From NCBI GenBank assembly GCA_900543485.1, contig UQRM01000024.1:1-32513 (forward strand): 32,513 nucleotides of DNA, given 5' to 3'. The notes under the pieces are model-generated. The model did not search any database. It was given only the letters and a program-made list of their open reading frames with translations, and had not been told where the DNA came from. The position numbers and the translations under genes were made by a program. Below, piece by piece: positions 24,112-32,066 of the stretch (position 1 is the first letter of the stretch; each line of letters begins with the position of its first letter). This DNA is from an uncultured Eubacterium sp. (lineage in GTDB: Bacteria > Bacillota > Clostridia > Peptostreptococcales > Anaerovoracaceae).

Positions 24112-25008
24112 ATGGTAAATCAGAAATACTTGGATAAAGCAGAGGTTTTGATAGAGGCGCTGCCGTATATACAGCGCTTCAGCAAGAAAGTGATAGTAGT
24201 GAAGTACGGTGGGAGCGCCATGATAGACGATGAATTGAAGGAGTATGTCATCGAGGACGTGGTGCTGCTGAAACTGATAGGATTCAAGCCCATAATAGTA
24301 CACGGCGGCGGCAAAGAGATAAGCAGATGGGTCGATAAGGTAGGAATGGAGACAAGGTTCGTCAATGGCCTTCGTGTCACTGACGCGGAGACCATGGAGC
24401 TGGCTGAGATGGTATTGGCTAAAGTCAACAAAGAACTGGTCACGAAGATACAGGCCATGGGCATAAAAGCGGCAGGTATCAGCGGCCAGGACGGTGGTTT
24501 GCTGACGGTGGAGAAGAAATATTCGGACGGCCAGGACATAGGCTTCGTAGGCGATGTTACAAGGGTGGATCCTAAGATACTGAAGGATCTCATTGAAAAG
24601 GATTTCCTGCCGGTGGTGTTCCCTATAGGGATGGACAGGGACGGCATATCGTATAATATCAATGCTGATGAGGCCGCCAGCGCTATAGCGACGGCTCTTA
24701 AAGCTGAGAAACTGGCGTATCTATCGGATGTGGAAGGTGTGCGGATGGACCCTGAAGATCCGGAATCGGTCATACCGGAGCTTTACACGGGAGAAGCCAG
24801 GGAGCTTATAGAAAATGGCGTTATATCAGGTGGTATGCTGCCTAAGATACAGAATTGCATAGAAGCTATAGACAAAGGTGTTTCGAGAGTGCATATCATG
24901 GATGGAAGGATACCTCACAGTCTTCTTCTTGAGATATTTACTAATAAAGGTATAGGAACAGCTATAATAAAGGATAATGAGGAGAAATATTGGAATGAAC
25001 AGCAATGA
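24112..25008 (+). CDS. argB: Acetylglutamate kinase
   Basis: The 298-residue amino acid kinase has VVKYGGSAM (about 25-33), [13 protein letters not shown] (about 62-74) and SDVEGV near residue 204. It phosphorylates N-acetylglutamate with ATP, the second step of the pathway and often the one inhibited by arginine. The N-terminal helix ([18 protein letters not shown]) is of the kind present in arginine-sensitive hexameric forms. AGGAG lies about 8 bases before the ATG. Confidence 0.95.
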   Translation: MVNQKYLDKAEVLIEALPYIQRFSKKVIVVKYGGSAMIDDELKEYVIEDVVLLKLIGFKPIIVHGGGKEISRWVDKVGMETRFVNGLRVTDAETMELAEMVLAKVNKELVTKIQAMGIKAAGISGQDGGLLTVEKKYSDGQDIGFVGDVTRVDPKILKDLIEKDFLPVVFPIGMDRDGISYNINADEAASAIATALKAEKLAYLSDVEGVRMDPEDPESVIPELYTGEARELIENGVISGGMLPKIQNCIEAIDKGVSRVHIMDGRIPHSLLLEIFTNKGIGTAIIKDNEEKYWNEQQ

Positions 25009-26164
25009 GATAAAAAAACTGGATAAAGAAAAGATAGTAGCAACATATAACAGATATGATATGGTGGCAGGCAGCGGCAAAGGCGCTCGCTGTATTTCTG
25101 TTGACGGTAAGGAGTATATAGATTTTACAGCGGGTATTGGTGTGAATTCGCTGGGCTTTTGCGACGACGGATGGGTGAAAGCGGTGACGGAGCAGCTTGG
25201 CAGGCTGCAGCACGTGTCAAATCTGTATTACACTGAACCTCAGGTGAAGGTGGCGAAGATGCTGACTGAGAGGACCGGACTTGAAAAGGTTTTTTTCGGC
25301 AATTCGGGTGCGGAGGCCAATGAAGCGGCCATCAAAACGGCCAGGAAATACGGCTCGGTCAGCAAGGGCATAGAGAAGAACAAGATCATAACTCTCAACA
25401 ATTCATTCCATGGAAGGACCATGGCTACAATTACGGCTACAGGTCAGGAAGGATACCACAAATATTTCACACCATTCCTGGACGGTTTTGATTATTGTGA
25501 TGCCAATGATATCCAGCAGCTGGAGCAGCTGGTGGATGAAAACACCTGTGCTGTCATGATGGAGATGATACAGGGAGAGGGCGGTGTCCTCAATCTGGAT
25601 GAGGCTTTCGTAAAAGCCGCTGAAAGGATCTGTGCCGAAAAGGACATCCTCTTTATTGCAGACGAGGTACAGACAGGGATAGGCAGAAGCGGCAAGCTGT
25701 TCGCATACGAACATTTTGGTGTCGTTCCGGACATCGTGACTTTCGCCAAAGGTATTGGAGGCGGGCTTCCTATCGGGGGCGCGATATTCGGGAAAAAATG
25801 TTGCGATGTGCTGGAGCCGGGTAATCACGGGACCACATATGGCGGGAACCCTGTAGCCTGCGCCGGTGCCGTGGAGGTGCTGTCGCGCATAGATGACGCG
25901 TTCCTCGGGGATGTGGCCGCGAAAGGCGAGTACATAAGGGAAAAACTGCTGGATATACCTCAAGTCAAGAGTGTATCGGGAATGGGGTTGATGCTGGGCG
26001 TCGAGATAGAGGGAAAGGAAGCAGGTCAGGCAGTCAGCGATGCCCTTGAAAAAGGTCTCATGATCCTTACTGCGAAGGACAGGGTAAGACTCCTTCCTCC
26101 GCTGACCATAACTTACGAGGAGCTGGACGAAGGCCTTAAGATATTGAAGGATGTGCTGGCATAA
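24995..26164 (+). CDS. argD: Acetylornithine aminotransferase
   Basis: The 389-residue class III aminotransferase has [17 protein letters not shown] (about 101-117), [13 protein letters not shown] (221-233) and the PLP lysine Lys252 in TFAKGIGGG. It makes N-acetylornithine from the semialdehyde and glutamate. ATG 24995 is preferred, with GAGGAG 10 bases upstream, and overlaps argB by 14 bases. An in-frame ATG at 24977 has a poorer site. It is the last gene of the operon in the window; argF and argH are not here. Confidence 0.9.
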   Translation: MNSNEIKKLDKEKIVATYNRYDMVAGSGKGARCISVDGKEYIDFTAGIGVNSLGFCDDGWVKAVTEQLGRLQHVSNLYYTEPQVKVAKMLTERTGLEKVFFGNSGAEANEAAIKTARKYGSVSKGIEKNKIITLNNSFHGRTMATITATGQEGYHKYFTPFLDGFDYCDANDIQQLEQLVDENTCAVMMEMIQGEGGVLNLDEAFVKAAERICAEKDILFIADEVQTGIGRSGKLFAYEHFGVVPDIVTFAKGIGGGLPIGGAIFGKKCCDVLEPGNHGTTYGGNPVACAGAVEVLSRIDDAFLGDVAAKGEYIREKLLDIPQVKSVSGMGLMLGVEIEGKEAGQAVSDALEKGLMILTAKDRVRLLPPLTITYEELDEGLKILKDVLA

Positions 26165-26222
26165 GCATATCTGTCACGCTTCCGCTTGAGCTTACGTTCG
26201 GATGCTCTCAGACAGTGAAATG

Positions 26223-26264
26223 AAACGCGCGCTTGCAGCTGAAAGATCTGAAAGCGCGCGTTTT
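26223..26264 (+). terminator. Terminator of the arginine operon
   Basis: AAACGCGCGCTT (26223-26234) pairs perfectly with AAGCGCGCGTTT (26252-26263). It marks the end of the chromosomal-looking block. Confidence 0.85.
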
Positions 26265-26544
26265 GCTGTTGCGAAAAATGCTAATTTGAATATCAGTAAA
26301 TTATGACCTCTCAACAGAGGTTACAGTGTTTTAATAAAATCCTCCAAAAGCCTTGAAAATAAAGGATTTATCGCAATGTGTTCGCCTTATCTCTTTATAC
26401 GGTCACACACAAGTTTACTCTTTCCCTCATTGCTCATAAGGGCAAATGCAAGGGCAAGAAAATCTCATAACAAGAATAAACATAAGTGTGGCAATCGGAG
26501 AACTGTGATGTATGTGCGAATATATTATAATGGAGGATTTTTCA
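26265..26544. other. AT-rich junction region before tnpV
   Basis: Composition changes here from the host-like arginine operon to more AT-rich DNA. A small hairpin (ACCTCT/AGAGGT, 26306-26321) is present. On the minus strand about 26390-26465 reads LALAFALMSNEGKSKLVCDR and a few more residues before a stop. This looks like the tail of a lost gene that I cannot name. No integrase or clear end repeat is visible. Confidence 0.4.
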
Positions 26545-26922
26545 ATGGACAAGTATATTTACGATGATAAAAATGATCTGTGGTATGAACTGCAAGGAGA
26601 TTATTATATTCCTTGTCTTATCTTACCAGCCGAAAAAGAACAGCCTATCGGCTTATGGGGACAGCGACACTTGCAGTATTTGAAAGAATACCGCAGGATT
26701 ACATACCTTAATCTGCTCACAAGCGGCAGGCTGAACGCTTACCTTGCCGACATTGATAAGCAGACGGAGGAGATGTTCTTTCGGTTGGTAGAGCAGATGA
26801 AACAGGCACAAGGTATTATGGAACAGTTAAAGGCAGAAAACGCCTTAGAATGGACAGGGCGGCTCAATAACATACGGGCGTGTGCAAGGGAGATTGTGGA
26901 GAGGAAGATTATTTTTGCATAA
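26545..26922 (+). CDS. tnpV: Transposon-encoded protein TnpV
   Basis: The 125-residue protein has the TnpV features LWYELQGDYYIPCL, PIGLWGQRHLQYLKEYRRITY and a Glu/Lys-rich C terminus. TnpV is found in mobilizable elements of Clostridia, and its molecular role is not established. GGAGG ends 8 bases before ATG 26545; an in-frame ATG at 26530 lies before that site and is less likely. It is followed by a strong terminator, so it is monocistronic. Confidence 0.8.
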   Translation: MDKYIYDDKNDLWYELQGDYYIPCLILPAEKEQPIGLWGQRHLQYLKEYRRITYLNLLTSGRLNAYLADIDKQTEEMFFRLVEQMKQAQGIMEQLKAENALEWTGRLNNIRACAREIVERKIIFA

Positions 26923-26929
26923 GGCAAAG

Positions 26930-26963
26930 GCGGCAGGGAGAAATCTCTGCCGCTGTTCTTTTG
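26930..26963 (+). terminator. Terminator after tnpV
   Basis: GCGGCAGGGA (26930-26939) and TCTCTGCCGC (26944-26953) form a ten-pair stem with one G-U and a GAAA loop, followed by a T-rich tail. Confidence 0.75.
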
Positions 26964-26988
26964 GGTGGTGGTGCTCACGATTCGTTTC

Positions 26989-27017
26989 TTGCTATTGTTC
27001 GTTTGACCGAGTATAAT
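26989..27017 (+). promoter_or_regulatory. Promoter of the small HTH gene
   Basis: TTGCTA (26989-26994) and TATAAT (27012-27017) are 17 bases apart, 28 bases before ATG 27046. Confidence 0.65.
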
Positions 27018-27045
27018 ATATCTACTAATAATGTGGAGGTTTGTT

Positions 27046-27225
27046 ATGTTTGAATATATGACGGTACAGGAAGCTGCAACTAAATGGGATATTTCAGAAC
27101 GAAGAATACAGACACTATGTTCTGAAAACAGGATTGAGGGTGTTGTACGTTTAAGCAGAGTATGGCTCATACCAAAAGATGCAAAGAAACCGATAGATAG
27201 GAGAAAGAAGAACAACGAGAAGTAA
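27046..27225 (+). CDS. Small helix-turn-helix protein (excisionase/MerR-like)
   Basis: The 59-residue protein reads MTVQEAATKWDISERRIQ, then LCSENRIEGVVRLSRVWLIPKDAKKP, the layout of a MerR-like winged helix as in excisionases and related small DNA-binding proteins. It ends in a basic tail (DRRKKNNEK). GGAGG lies 8 bases before ATG 27046. No integrase is next to it, so a role in excision is unproven; it could be a regulator of the element. Confidence 0.7.
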   Translation: MFEYMTVQEAATKWDISERRIQTLCSENRIEGVVRLSRVWLIPKDAKKPIDRRKKNNEK

Positions 27226-27345
27226 AAAAGGATTTTGGGCAGTTGCAACTGCCAGTTGACATATTGAATGGTGCTGATTGGTGGTTAGCAACTTTATCAA
27301 TCGCTAAAATAAATATAACAATCACATTAACAGGAGGACAAAATT

Positions 27346-28332
27346 ATGATTTTTGCCGATAAACTTATTTTGTTACGAAAAAAAGCAGGCTGGTCACAAG
27401 AGGAGTTAGCCGAACAAATGAATGTAACACGACAATCTGTTTCAAAATGGGAGGGAGCACAATCTGTTCCTGACCTTGATAAAATGATACGCCTTTCCGA
27501 ACTATTCGGAGTAAGTACAGATTATTTACTTAAAGACGAAATTGAGCAAGCAGAGCATATCAACTCGTCCAATGATATGCCGTCATTAAAGCGTGTCTCT
27601 ATGGAGGAAGCAAATGCATTTCTCTCTGTAAAATCAAGGACAGCTAAAACAATAGCGTATGCTGCTTTTTTGTGTATCTTATCTCCGATAGCTCTTTTGA
27701 TATTGGGTGCAATTAGTGAAAGTACGTCAGGCGGCTTGAGCGAAGATATTGCAGGTGGAATTGGAATGATTGCTCTTATTATTTTTGTAGCAATAGCCGC
27801 CGTAATGTTTATATCAAGTGGTAGCAAAACCGCTCCCTTTGCATATTTGGAAAAAGAAAAGTTTGAAACCGAGTATGGCGTGAGTGGAATGGTTAAAGAA
27901 CGCAAAGCAAAATACAAAGATTTGCACACAAAGAATAATATTGCAGGAACTTGTTTGTGTATTACTGCCTTAATTCCGCTTTTTGTTGGAGCAATAATTG
28001 ACGCTGATAACGACCTATTTCTAATAATTATGCTTTCCTTTTCATTTATCATTGCAGGTATAGGTGTGATTTGCTTCATTAAGACGGGTATTATATGGGC
28101 GAGCTATGAAAAGCTTCTGCAAGAGGGAGAATATTCTAAAGAAAATAAGGAAAAACCGTCTATTGCAGTTGCTGTATATACTGCATATTGGGTAATAGCA
28201 ACAGCAGTATATGTGGGATATAGTCTATCATCAAATAATTGGGGGCAGAGTTGGATAATTTGGGTTGTTGCGGGAGTTATGTTTCCTGCTATCGTTGCAA
28301 TTACCAACGCCTTTGATAAAAAATCAAAATGA
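27346..28332 (+). CDS. XRE-family regulator with C-terminal membrane domain
   Basis: The 328-residue protein has an N-terminal XRE HTH (residues 5-60: LRKKAGWSQEELAEQMNV, then RQSVSKWEGAQSVPDLDKM). About six hydrophobic segments follow between residues 95 and 320. Such proteins sense something at the membrane and regulate nearby genes, but the signal is not known. AGGAGGA lies about 7 bases before the ATG. Palindromes AGTTGCAACT (27241-27250) and nearby repeats upstream may be its own operator. Its stop overlaps the start of the next gene. Confidence 0.75.
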   Translation: MIFADKLILLRKKAGWSQEELAEQMNVTRQSVSKWEGAQSVPDLDKMIRLSELFGVSTDYLLKDEIEQAEHINSSNDMPSLKRVSMEEANAFLSVKSRTAKTIAYAAFLCILSPIALLILGAISESTSGGLSEDIAGGIGMIALIIFVAIAAVMFISSGSKTAPFAYLEKEKFETEYGVSGMVKERKAKYKDLHTKNNIAGTCLCITALIPLFVGAIIDADNDLFLIIMLSFSFIIAGIGVICFIKTGIIWASYEKLLQEGEYSKENKEKPSIAVAVYTAYWVIATAVYVGYSLSSNNWGQSWIIWVVAGVMFPAIVAITNAFDKKSK

Positions 28333-28499
28333 GAATAGAATGGCTATTATGCCCTATCTGTAAAAGTAAAACACGCCTTCAATTACGAGAAGATACCGAA
28401 TTAAAGAATTTTCCCCTCTACTGCCCTAAATGCAAGCAGGAAACACTTATCAACGCAAAGGATTTACAGATAACCGTTATTCAAAAGCGGGAACACTAA
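28329..28499 (+). CDS. Cysteine-rich KTR-domain protein, copy 1
   Basis: The 56-residue protein has two zinc-ribbon knuckles, CPIC (Cys8, Cys11) and CPKC (Cys32, Cys35), with KTR at 14-16 and the conserved REDTEL. This family occurs in clostridial mobile elements and has no established function. Its ATG overlaps the stop of the XRE-membrane gene (ATGA), so the pair is co-translated. A related, about 60% identical copy lies at 31846-32013. Confidence 0.8.
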   Translation: MRIEWLLCPICKSKTRLQLREDTELKNFPLYCPKCKQETLINAKDLQITVIQKREH

Positions 28500-28513
28500 T
28501 CAAACTATGTAAG

Positions 28514-28547
28514 CCGCCGCATGGGTAATACCATAGCGGCGGTTTTT
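28514..28547 (+). terminator. Terminator after KTR copy 1
   Basis: CCGCCGC-ATGG pairs with CCAT-A-GCGGCGG (one bulged A), followed by five T. The same hairpin occurs at 32028-32061. Confidence 0.75.
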
Positions 28548-29024
28548 CGTGCCTATCGGCTGTCTCTGTCAAAGGATTTCTTTCTCTGTCTCGGCGGGTT
28601 TCTCTGCTTGCCCTCCGCCTGAAGCTGGCGCAGGCGTTTTAGTACGCTCTCCCGTTCGGGCGGCTTTGCCTGCTCTTTTTGGGCGGGTTTTCGTTTTTCC
28701 CTGACCTGCCGCTCCCATGCGGCAAGGTCACGATTGTACTGCTCCACGACAGCCTCCGCCTTGCGGTAGGTTGCCATGAACGCCTGCACATCGGGATAAC
28801 CGTCCTCTTTCAGAACATCGGGCAGTTTATCCAGCTTTTCAGCGATTTCCTTTTCTGTCCGCTGTATCTGCTCTGTGAGCGCCTTGCGCTCCTTACCCTT
28901 GAAAATCCCTTTTGTATCGGCAAGCTGCTGTTTCAGCTTCGGAAGTACCGTATCCTGCAAATGCCGGATTTCTTTCGCCTTATCCTGCGCCTTTATCATC
29001 AGCTTTTGCATGGTACGGAACTCT
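28514..29024 (+). repeat. Long direct repeat, copy 1 (terminator plus relaxase tail)
   Basis: This block is nearly the same as 32028-32513. The encoded relaxase segments differ at 6 of 148 residues. The copy at the window edge continues outside it. Confidence 0.85.
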
Positions 29025-29086
29025 GCCATATCTATCTCAAGGACAGGCTTCGGCGGCATATCGTGTTCACGGATTAGGTTTCGCAT
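28553..29086 (-). pseudogene. C-terminal segment of a mobilization relaxase, copy 1
   Basis: The 177 residues (LIREHDMPPKPVLEIDMAEF onward, then a long charged helical region and a KKSFDRDSR end) match the C-terminal tail of clostridial mobilization relaxases. The catalytic N-terminal domain with its His cluster and Tyr is missing. A TGA lies directly before the first Met, and a zinc-ribbon gene runs into this point, so it is a truncated remnant. Whether the source is MobA/MobL or another Mob family cannot be decided from the tail. The minus strand faces the KTR gene. Confidence 0.7.
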
Positions 29087-29291
29087 TCATATAAGGATTC
29101 GCATAGGCGGCTTGTCCCGGATTTCCCGGTTGCCCGGACCAAGCATTCGGCATAGAATTTTGAAATTGTGTCCTTTCAGTGTTGGGAGCCGCCGAACTGA
29201 AATTAGAAGAGAATGTTTCAAGCGGTGCCCCACATTTGGTACAGAATTTTTCGTTGCCGGAAGATTGCGCTCCGCATTTTGTGCAAAACAT
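29067..29291 (-). CDS. Zinc-ribbon protein, 3' end lost at a junction
   Basis: About 74 residues from ATG 29291, with two CxxC pairs at the start (MFCTKCGAQ and KFCTKCGAPL) and then a Ser/Asn/Pro-rich linker. Proteins of this kind usually continue into membrane segments. Here the frame ends after NPYMNAKPNP, where the sequence becomes the relaxase remnant, so the gene is probably 3'-truncated. GGTGAG lies about 8 bases before the ATG. Confidence 0.6.
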   Translation of the reverse strand: MFCTKCGAQSSGNEKFCTKCGAPLETFSSNFSSAAPNTERTQFQNSMPNAWSGQPGNPGQAAYANPYMNAKPNP

Positions 29292-29455
29292 AATTTTCTC
29301 ACCCATTTTACAATTTTTGTTGTCAAATATTGTATTATATAATTTATTAAAATTCCATTATCTGTAAATATATATGCTATTTATCGGATTTTTTACAATA
29401 GCGACAGATGGACCGAAAAAGGGCGGCGGTTCTTTTGCTTCAAGAATAACGCGCA

Positions 29456-29484
29456 TTGACTTTTGTTGTGCAAGGCGATAAAAT
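29456..29484 (+). promoter_or_regulatory. Retron promoter
   Basis: TTGACT (29456-29461) and TAAAAT (29479-29484) are exactly 17 bases apart. Transcription would start near 29491, just before the a1 repeat. Confidence 0.75.
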
Positions 29485-29496
29485 AAATACACAACA

Positions 29497-29696
29497 CGGC
29501 CTTTTGCAGTAGTGTACATCTTAAAGCTTTCTTTAAGAGGGGCAGCGAGTCGCTGTCTTGTTCTCAAAAAAACGGGGTCTCATTTTGCACGCAAAATGCA
29601 CGCCTGACGTCGCTTCGGCGAATTCAATAATCACTTCGTGATTTACCATTCGCCTGCGCTTCTTGTCAGGACACGTAGTACTGCAAAAGACCGTTG
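29497..29696 (+). ncRNA. Candidate retron msr-msd RNA with a1/a2 inverted repeats
   Basis: CGGCCTTTTGCAGTAGT (29497-29513) is complementary to AGTACTGCAAAAGACCG (29677-29693) at 15 of 17 positions, as expected for retron a1 and a2. Inside, the first half has small msr-like hairpins: CTTAAAG/CTTTAAG at 29520-29537, CAGCG/CGCTG at 29543-29555, and CATTTTGC/GCAAAATG at 29581-29598. The second half forms a long nested msd-like hairpin: CCTGAC/GTCAGG at 29603-29608 and 29665-29670, GGCGAAT/ATTCGCC at 29617-29623 and 29648-29654, and AATCAC/GTGATT at the tip. The reverse transcriptase starts 25 bases after a2. The branching guanosine cannot be assigned by eye. Confidence 0.75.
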
Positions 29697-29721
29697 CTTT
29701 TTGTTGTGGTGAGGGTTTTCT

Positions 29722-30789
29722 ATGATTGTGAAAGAAAATACAGTCATTTTTGAAGCGTGTGACATGGCGTTTGTGAAAAAATTCGGCATCGCACAGGCAA
29801 CGGAAATGGTACTAGACTATAAAAGCGTAAACCCGCTTCCCTTTTTATATGACACCTATCAAGCCGCAAAATTTTTGGGTGTGGGACGCCTTACTTTATT
29901 TCAGTACGCCAAAAATCCCGAACAGGGTTATAAACTGATTACCTTAAAAAAACGCAGCGGCGACAAGCGGAGAATTTACGCGCCCGACATTGTTTTAAAA
30001 CACCTGCAGACTGGGATTTTACGAAAGATTTTAATCTATTTCCCGGTTTCGCCGTATGCAACGGCGTACAGCAAAAACTGTACACTTCGAAATAATGCCG
30101 CGCTGCACGTCGGCAAAAAATATCTTTTAAAGCTGGATATTACCGACTTTTTCGGCAGTATCCGCTTTGACCAGGTTTACAGCGCGGCTTTTAACACGCG
30201 GTATTTTCCGAAGCAAATCGGCGTGATACTTACTTCGCTTTGCTGTCGGGAAGAAGCGCTCCCGCAGGGCGCGCCCACCTCCCCCGCGCTTTCCAATTTG
30301 GTGATGCGCAATTTTGACAACAGCCTCGGGCGGTGGTGTCAAAAACGCGGGATTGCATACACGCGCTACTGTGACGATATGACCTTTTCGTCGGACAAGC
30401 CGTTGTATCCGGTTTACGAAAAAGTCAAATCCATGCTTTACGACATGGGGTTTACGTTGAACGAGAAAAAGACCCGTTTTGTTACCAATGCAAGTCGGCA
30501 AAGCGTGACGGGACTGACCGTCAACGAGAAAGTCGCTGTTTCTTCAGAGTATAAGCGCAAGCTGCGCCAAGAAATTTATTACGCTTTGAAATTCGGGTTG
30601 GAGGATAGTATTCGATTTGCCAAACGCACGGAATTTATGCGCGATGGTATACCGGACGCAGAGCGTTACGCACAACATCTCATTGGTAAGGCGAATTACG
30701 TTTTGCAGATTGAGCCGGAAAACCGATGGTTTCGAGAAGCGCTCGAACGTTTGCAGTGGACATTAAAGTGTTTGGAAATGCAGGGGTGA
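29722..30789 (+). CDS. Retron-type reverse transcriptase
   Basis: The 355-residue protein carries the reverse transcriptase blocks in order. These are KRSGDKRRIYAPD (77-89), the retron-type NAALH motif (125-129), LLKLDITDFFGSI (135-147), PQGAPTSPALSNLV (181-194), the catalytic YCDD (216-219), GFTLNEKKTRF (243-253) and VTGL (262-265). NAxxH and VTG mark retron enzymes apart from group II intron types. The second residue of YxDD is Cys where Ala is more usual. The first 65 residues contain a helical part (LPFLYDTYQAAKFLGV). GGTGAGG lies 7 bases before the ATG. It lies directly after the ncRNA, and the next gene is truncated. Confidence 0.9.
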   Translation: MIVKENTVIFEACDMAFVKKFGIAQATEMVLDYKSVNPLPFLYDTYQAAKFLGVGRLTLFQYAKNPEQGYKLITLKKRSGDKRRIYAPDIVLKHLQTGILRKILIYFPVSPYATAYSKNCTLRNNAALHVGKKYLLKLDITDFFGSIRFDQVYSAAFNTRYFPKQIGVILTSLCCREEALPQGAPTSPALSNLVMRNFDNSLGRWCQKRGIAYTRYCDDMTFSSDKPLYPVYEKVKSMLYDMGFTLNEKKTRFVTNASRQSVTGLTVNEKVAVSSEYKRKLRQEIYYALKFGLEDSIRFAKRTEFMRDGIPDAERYAQHLIGKANYVLQIEPENRWFREALERLQWTLKCLEMQG

Positions 30790-30793
30790 GTTT

Positions 30794-31192
30794 ATGGACA
30801 AGCGACCGGAAGTGCCGATAAACTGTTATTTTCAAGGGTCTTACAACCCTTTGTTTGACGCCGTAATTGAAAAAGCAAAGGCGCTTTGTTTTGAATATAA
30901 CCAGCTTTCGCCGAACGAAAAAGACGCACAGCGGGTAATTTTAAATAAGCTTTTGGGCAAAATGGGAAAAGAGGTCATTGTGACACCGCCGTTTTGGTGC
31001 GACTACGGCTACAACATCACCGTTGGGGATTATTTTTATTCCAATTTCAATTTTAGGAGGTTATTATTATGGCATTATTTAACTTTGGAAAGAAAAAGGA
31101 AGAAGAAAAGAAAACACCTGCTTGCGCTTGTAGCTGCGGTTGTGCTGCCAGCGAAGCAGAAAGCATTACAAACGATTGCTGTCCTGATTTGA
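30794..31192 (+). pseudogene. Truncated maltose/galactoside O-acetyltransferase (Maa/NodL type)
   Basis: The first 85 or so residues (CYFQGSYNPLFDAVIEKAK, ILNKLLGKMG, PFWCDYGYNITVGDYFYSNFN) match the N-terminal part of this hexapeptide-repeat acetyltransferase family. The catalytic left-handed helix is missing. From about base 31050 the sequence changes to the ribosome binding site and start of the thioredoxin gene, and the remaining codons are that gene read in a wrong frame. It begins 4 bases after the reverse transcriptase stop, so it was or is co-transcribed with the retron. Confidence 0.7.
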
Positions 31193-31449
31193 AAGAGGGA
31201 GAAATCTGCTGTATCAAAGTGTTAGGGGCAGGTTGTAAATCCTGTCACGAACAATTTGAATACACAAAGCAGGCAGTAAAGGATATGGGACTTTCCGTAG
31301 AGGTCGAATACATTACCGATATGCAGAAAGTAATGGAATACGGTGTTATGAGTATGCCTGCCCTTGTTGTCAACGAAAAGGTTGTTGCTATGGGTAAGGT
31401 TTTGAAAGCTGCTGATGTGGTTGCTCTGCTGCACAAGCTGGGGTTTTAA
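31069..31449 (+). CDS. Thioredoxin-like redox protein of arsenic clusters
   Basis: The 126-residue protein has a Cys-rich leader (Cys19, 21, 23, 25, then 37, 38, 47, 48) and a thioredoxin fold with GAGCKSCHEQ (Cys56, Cys59) and cis-Pro in MSMPALVV. It belongs to the small redox-active disulfide proteins that occur with arsenite permeases. The Cys-rich leader could bind metal or metalloid, which is an inference. AGGAGG lies 9 bases before the ATG. arsC follows after two bases. The usual arsR and permease genes are absent upstream. Confidence 0.8.
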   Translation: MALFNFGKKKEEEKKTPACACSCGCAASEAESITNDCCPDLKEGEICCIKVLGAGCKSCHEQFEYTKQAVKDMGLSVEVEYITDMQKVMEYGVMSMPALVVNEKVVAMGKVLKAADVVALLHKLGF

Positions 31450-31451
31450 CG

Positions 31452-31844
31452 ATGGATAAGAAAAAGGTAGCCTTTATTTGTGTGCATAACTCCTGCCGCA
31501 GTCAGATTGCAGAAGCACTTGGAAAACATTTGGCGGGAGATAAGTTTGATTTCTATTCTGCCGGAACAGAAACAAAATCACAAATCAATCAGGACGCTGT
31601 GCGGCTTATGAAACAGCTTTATGGGATAGATATGGAGCAAAGCCAGTATAGCAAGACGATTGATAAAATCCCTACGCCCGATATTGCGATTTCAATGGGG
31701 TGTGATGTCGGTTGTCCCTATATCGGTAGAGCGTTTGATGATAATTGGGGACTTCCCGATCCGACGGGCAAAAGTGATGAATGTTTTATACAGGTCATTG
31801 AGAGAATATCTCAAAAAATAAAAGACTTGAAATTAGAAAAGTAA
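31452..31844 (+). CDS. arsC: Arsenate reductase, low-molecular-weight phosphatase type
   Basis: The 130-residue protein has the CX5R loop CVHNSCR (Cys10-Arg16), the cysteine pair Cys84/Cys88 (MGCDVGCP) and DPTGKSDE with the catalytic Asp. It reduces arsenate to arsenite in the cytoplasm using the cysteine relay and thioredoxin, here supplied by the gene just before it. With no pump or repressor in the window the resistance cluster is incomplete. Arsenite export would need a gene elsewhere. Confidence 0.9.
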   Translation: MDKKKVAFICVHNSCRSQIAEALGKHLAGDKFDFYSAGTETKSQINQDAVRLMKQLYGIDMEQSQYSKTIDKIPTPDIAISMGCDVGCPYIGRAFDDNWGLPDPTGKSDECFIQVIERISQKIKDLKLEK

Positions 31845-31845
31845 C

Positions 31846-32013
31846 ATGAAAGCCACAGAATGGATATATTGCCCTATCTGCGGCAATAAAACTCGCACAA
31901 TGATACGGGAAGATACAGAATTAAGAAACTTCCCTCTCTACTGTCCGAAGTGCAAAAAGGAAACAAGCATCAATGCTCAGGATATGAAAGTCACGCTTGC
32001 AGAACACAAATAA
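31846..32013 (+). CDS. Cysteine-rich KTR-domain protein, copy 2
   Basis: The 55-residue protein has CPIC (Cys9, Cys12), KTR (15-17), REDTEL and CPKC (Cys33, Cys36). It is about 60% identical to copy 1 at 28329-28499, while the neighbouring relaxase tails are about 96% identical. The ATG lies one base after the arsC stop, suggesting co-transcription. Its function is unknown. Confidence 0.8.
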   Translation: MKATEWIYCPICGNKTRTMIREDTELRNFPLYCPKCKKETSINAQDMKVTLAEHK

Positions 32014-32027
32014 GATTTTTATGTATG

Positions 32028-32061
32028 CCGCCGCATGGGTGATACCATAGCGGCGGTTTTT
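32028..32061 (+). terminator. Terminator after KTR copy 2
   Basis: The same CCGCCGC-ATGG hairpin as at 28514-28547 differs by one loop base and is followed by five T. Confidence 0.75.
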
Positions 32062-32066
32062 CGTGC

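Noticed and set aside
24120..24773. A 217-codon frame antisense to argB
   Set aside because: It is low-complexity, Ser/Thr-rich shadow translation of a conserved kinase gene.
29358..29567. A 69-codon minus-strand ORF across the retron promoter and a1 repeat
   Set aside because: It conflicts with the strongly supported retron promoter and ncRNA and shows no domain.
29722..30789. Group II intron maturase
   Set aside because: There is no maturase X domain or HNH endonuclease and no intron RNA domains V/VI; NAxxH and VTG motifs point to a retron.
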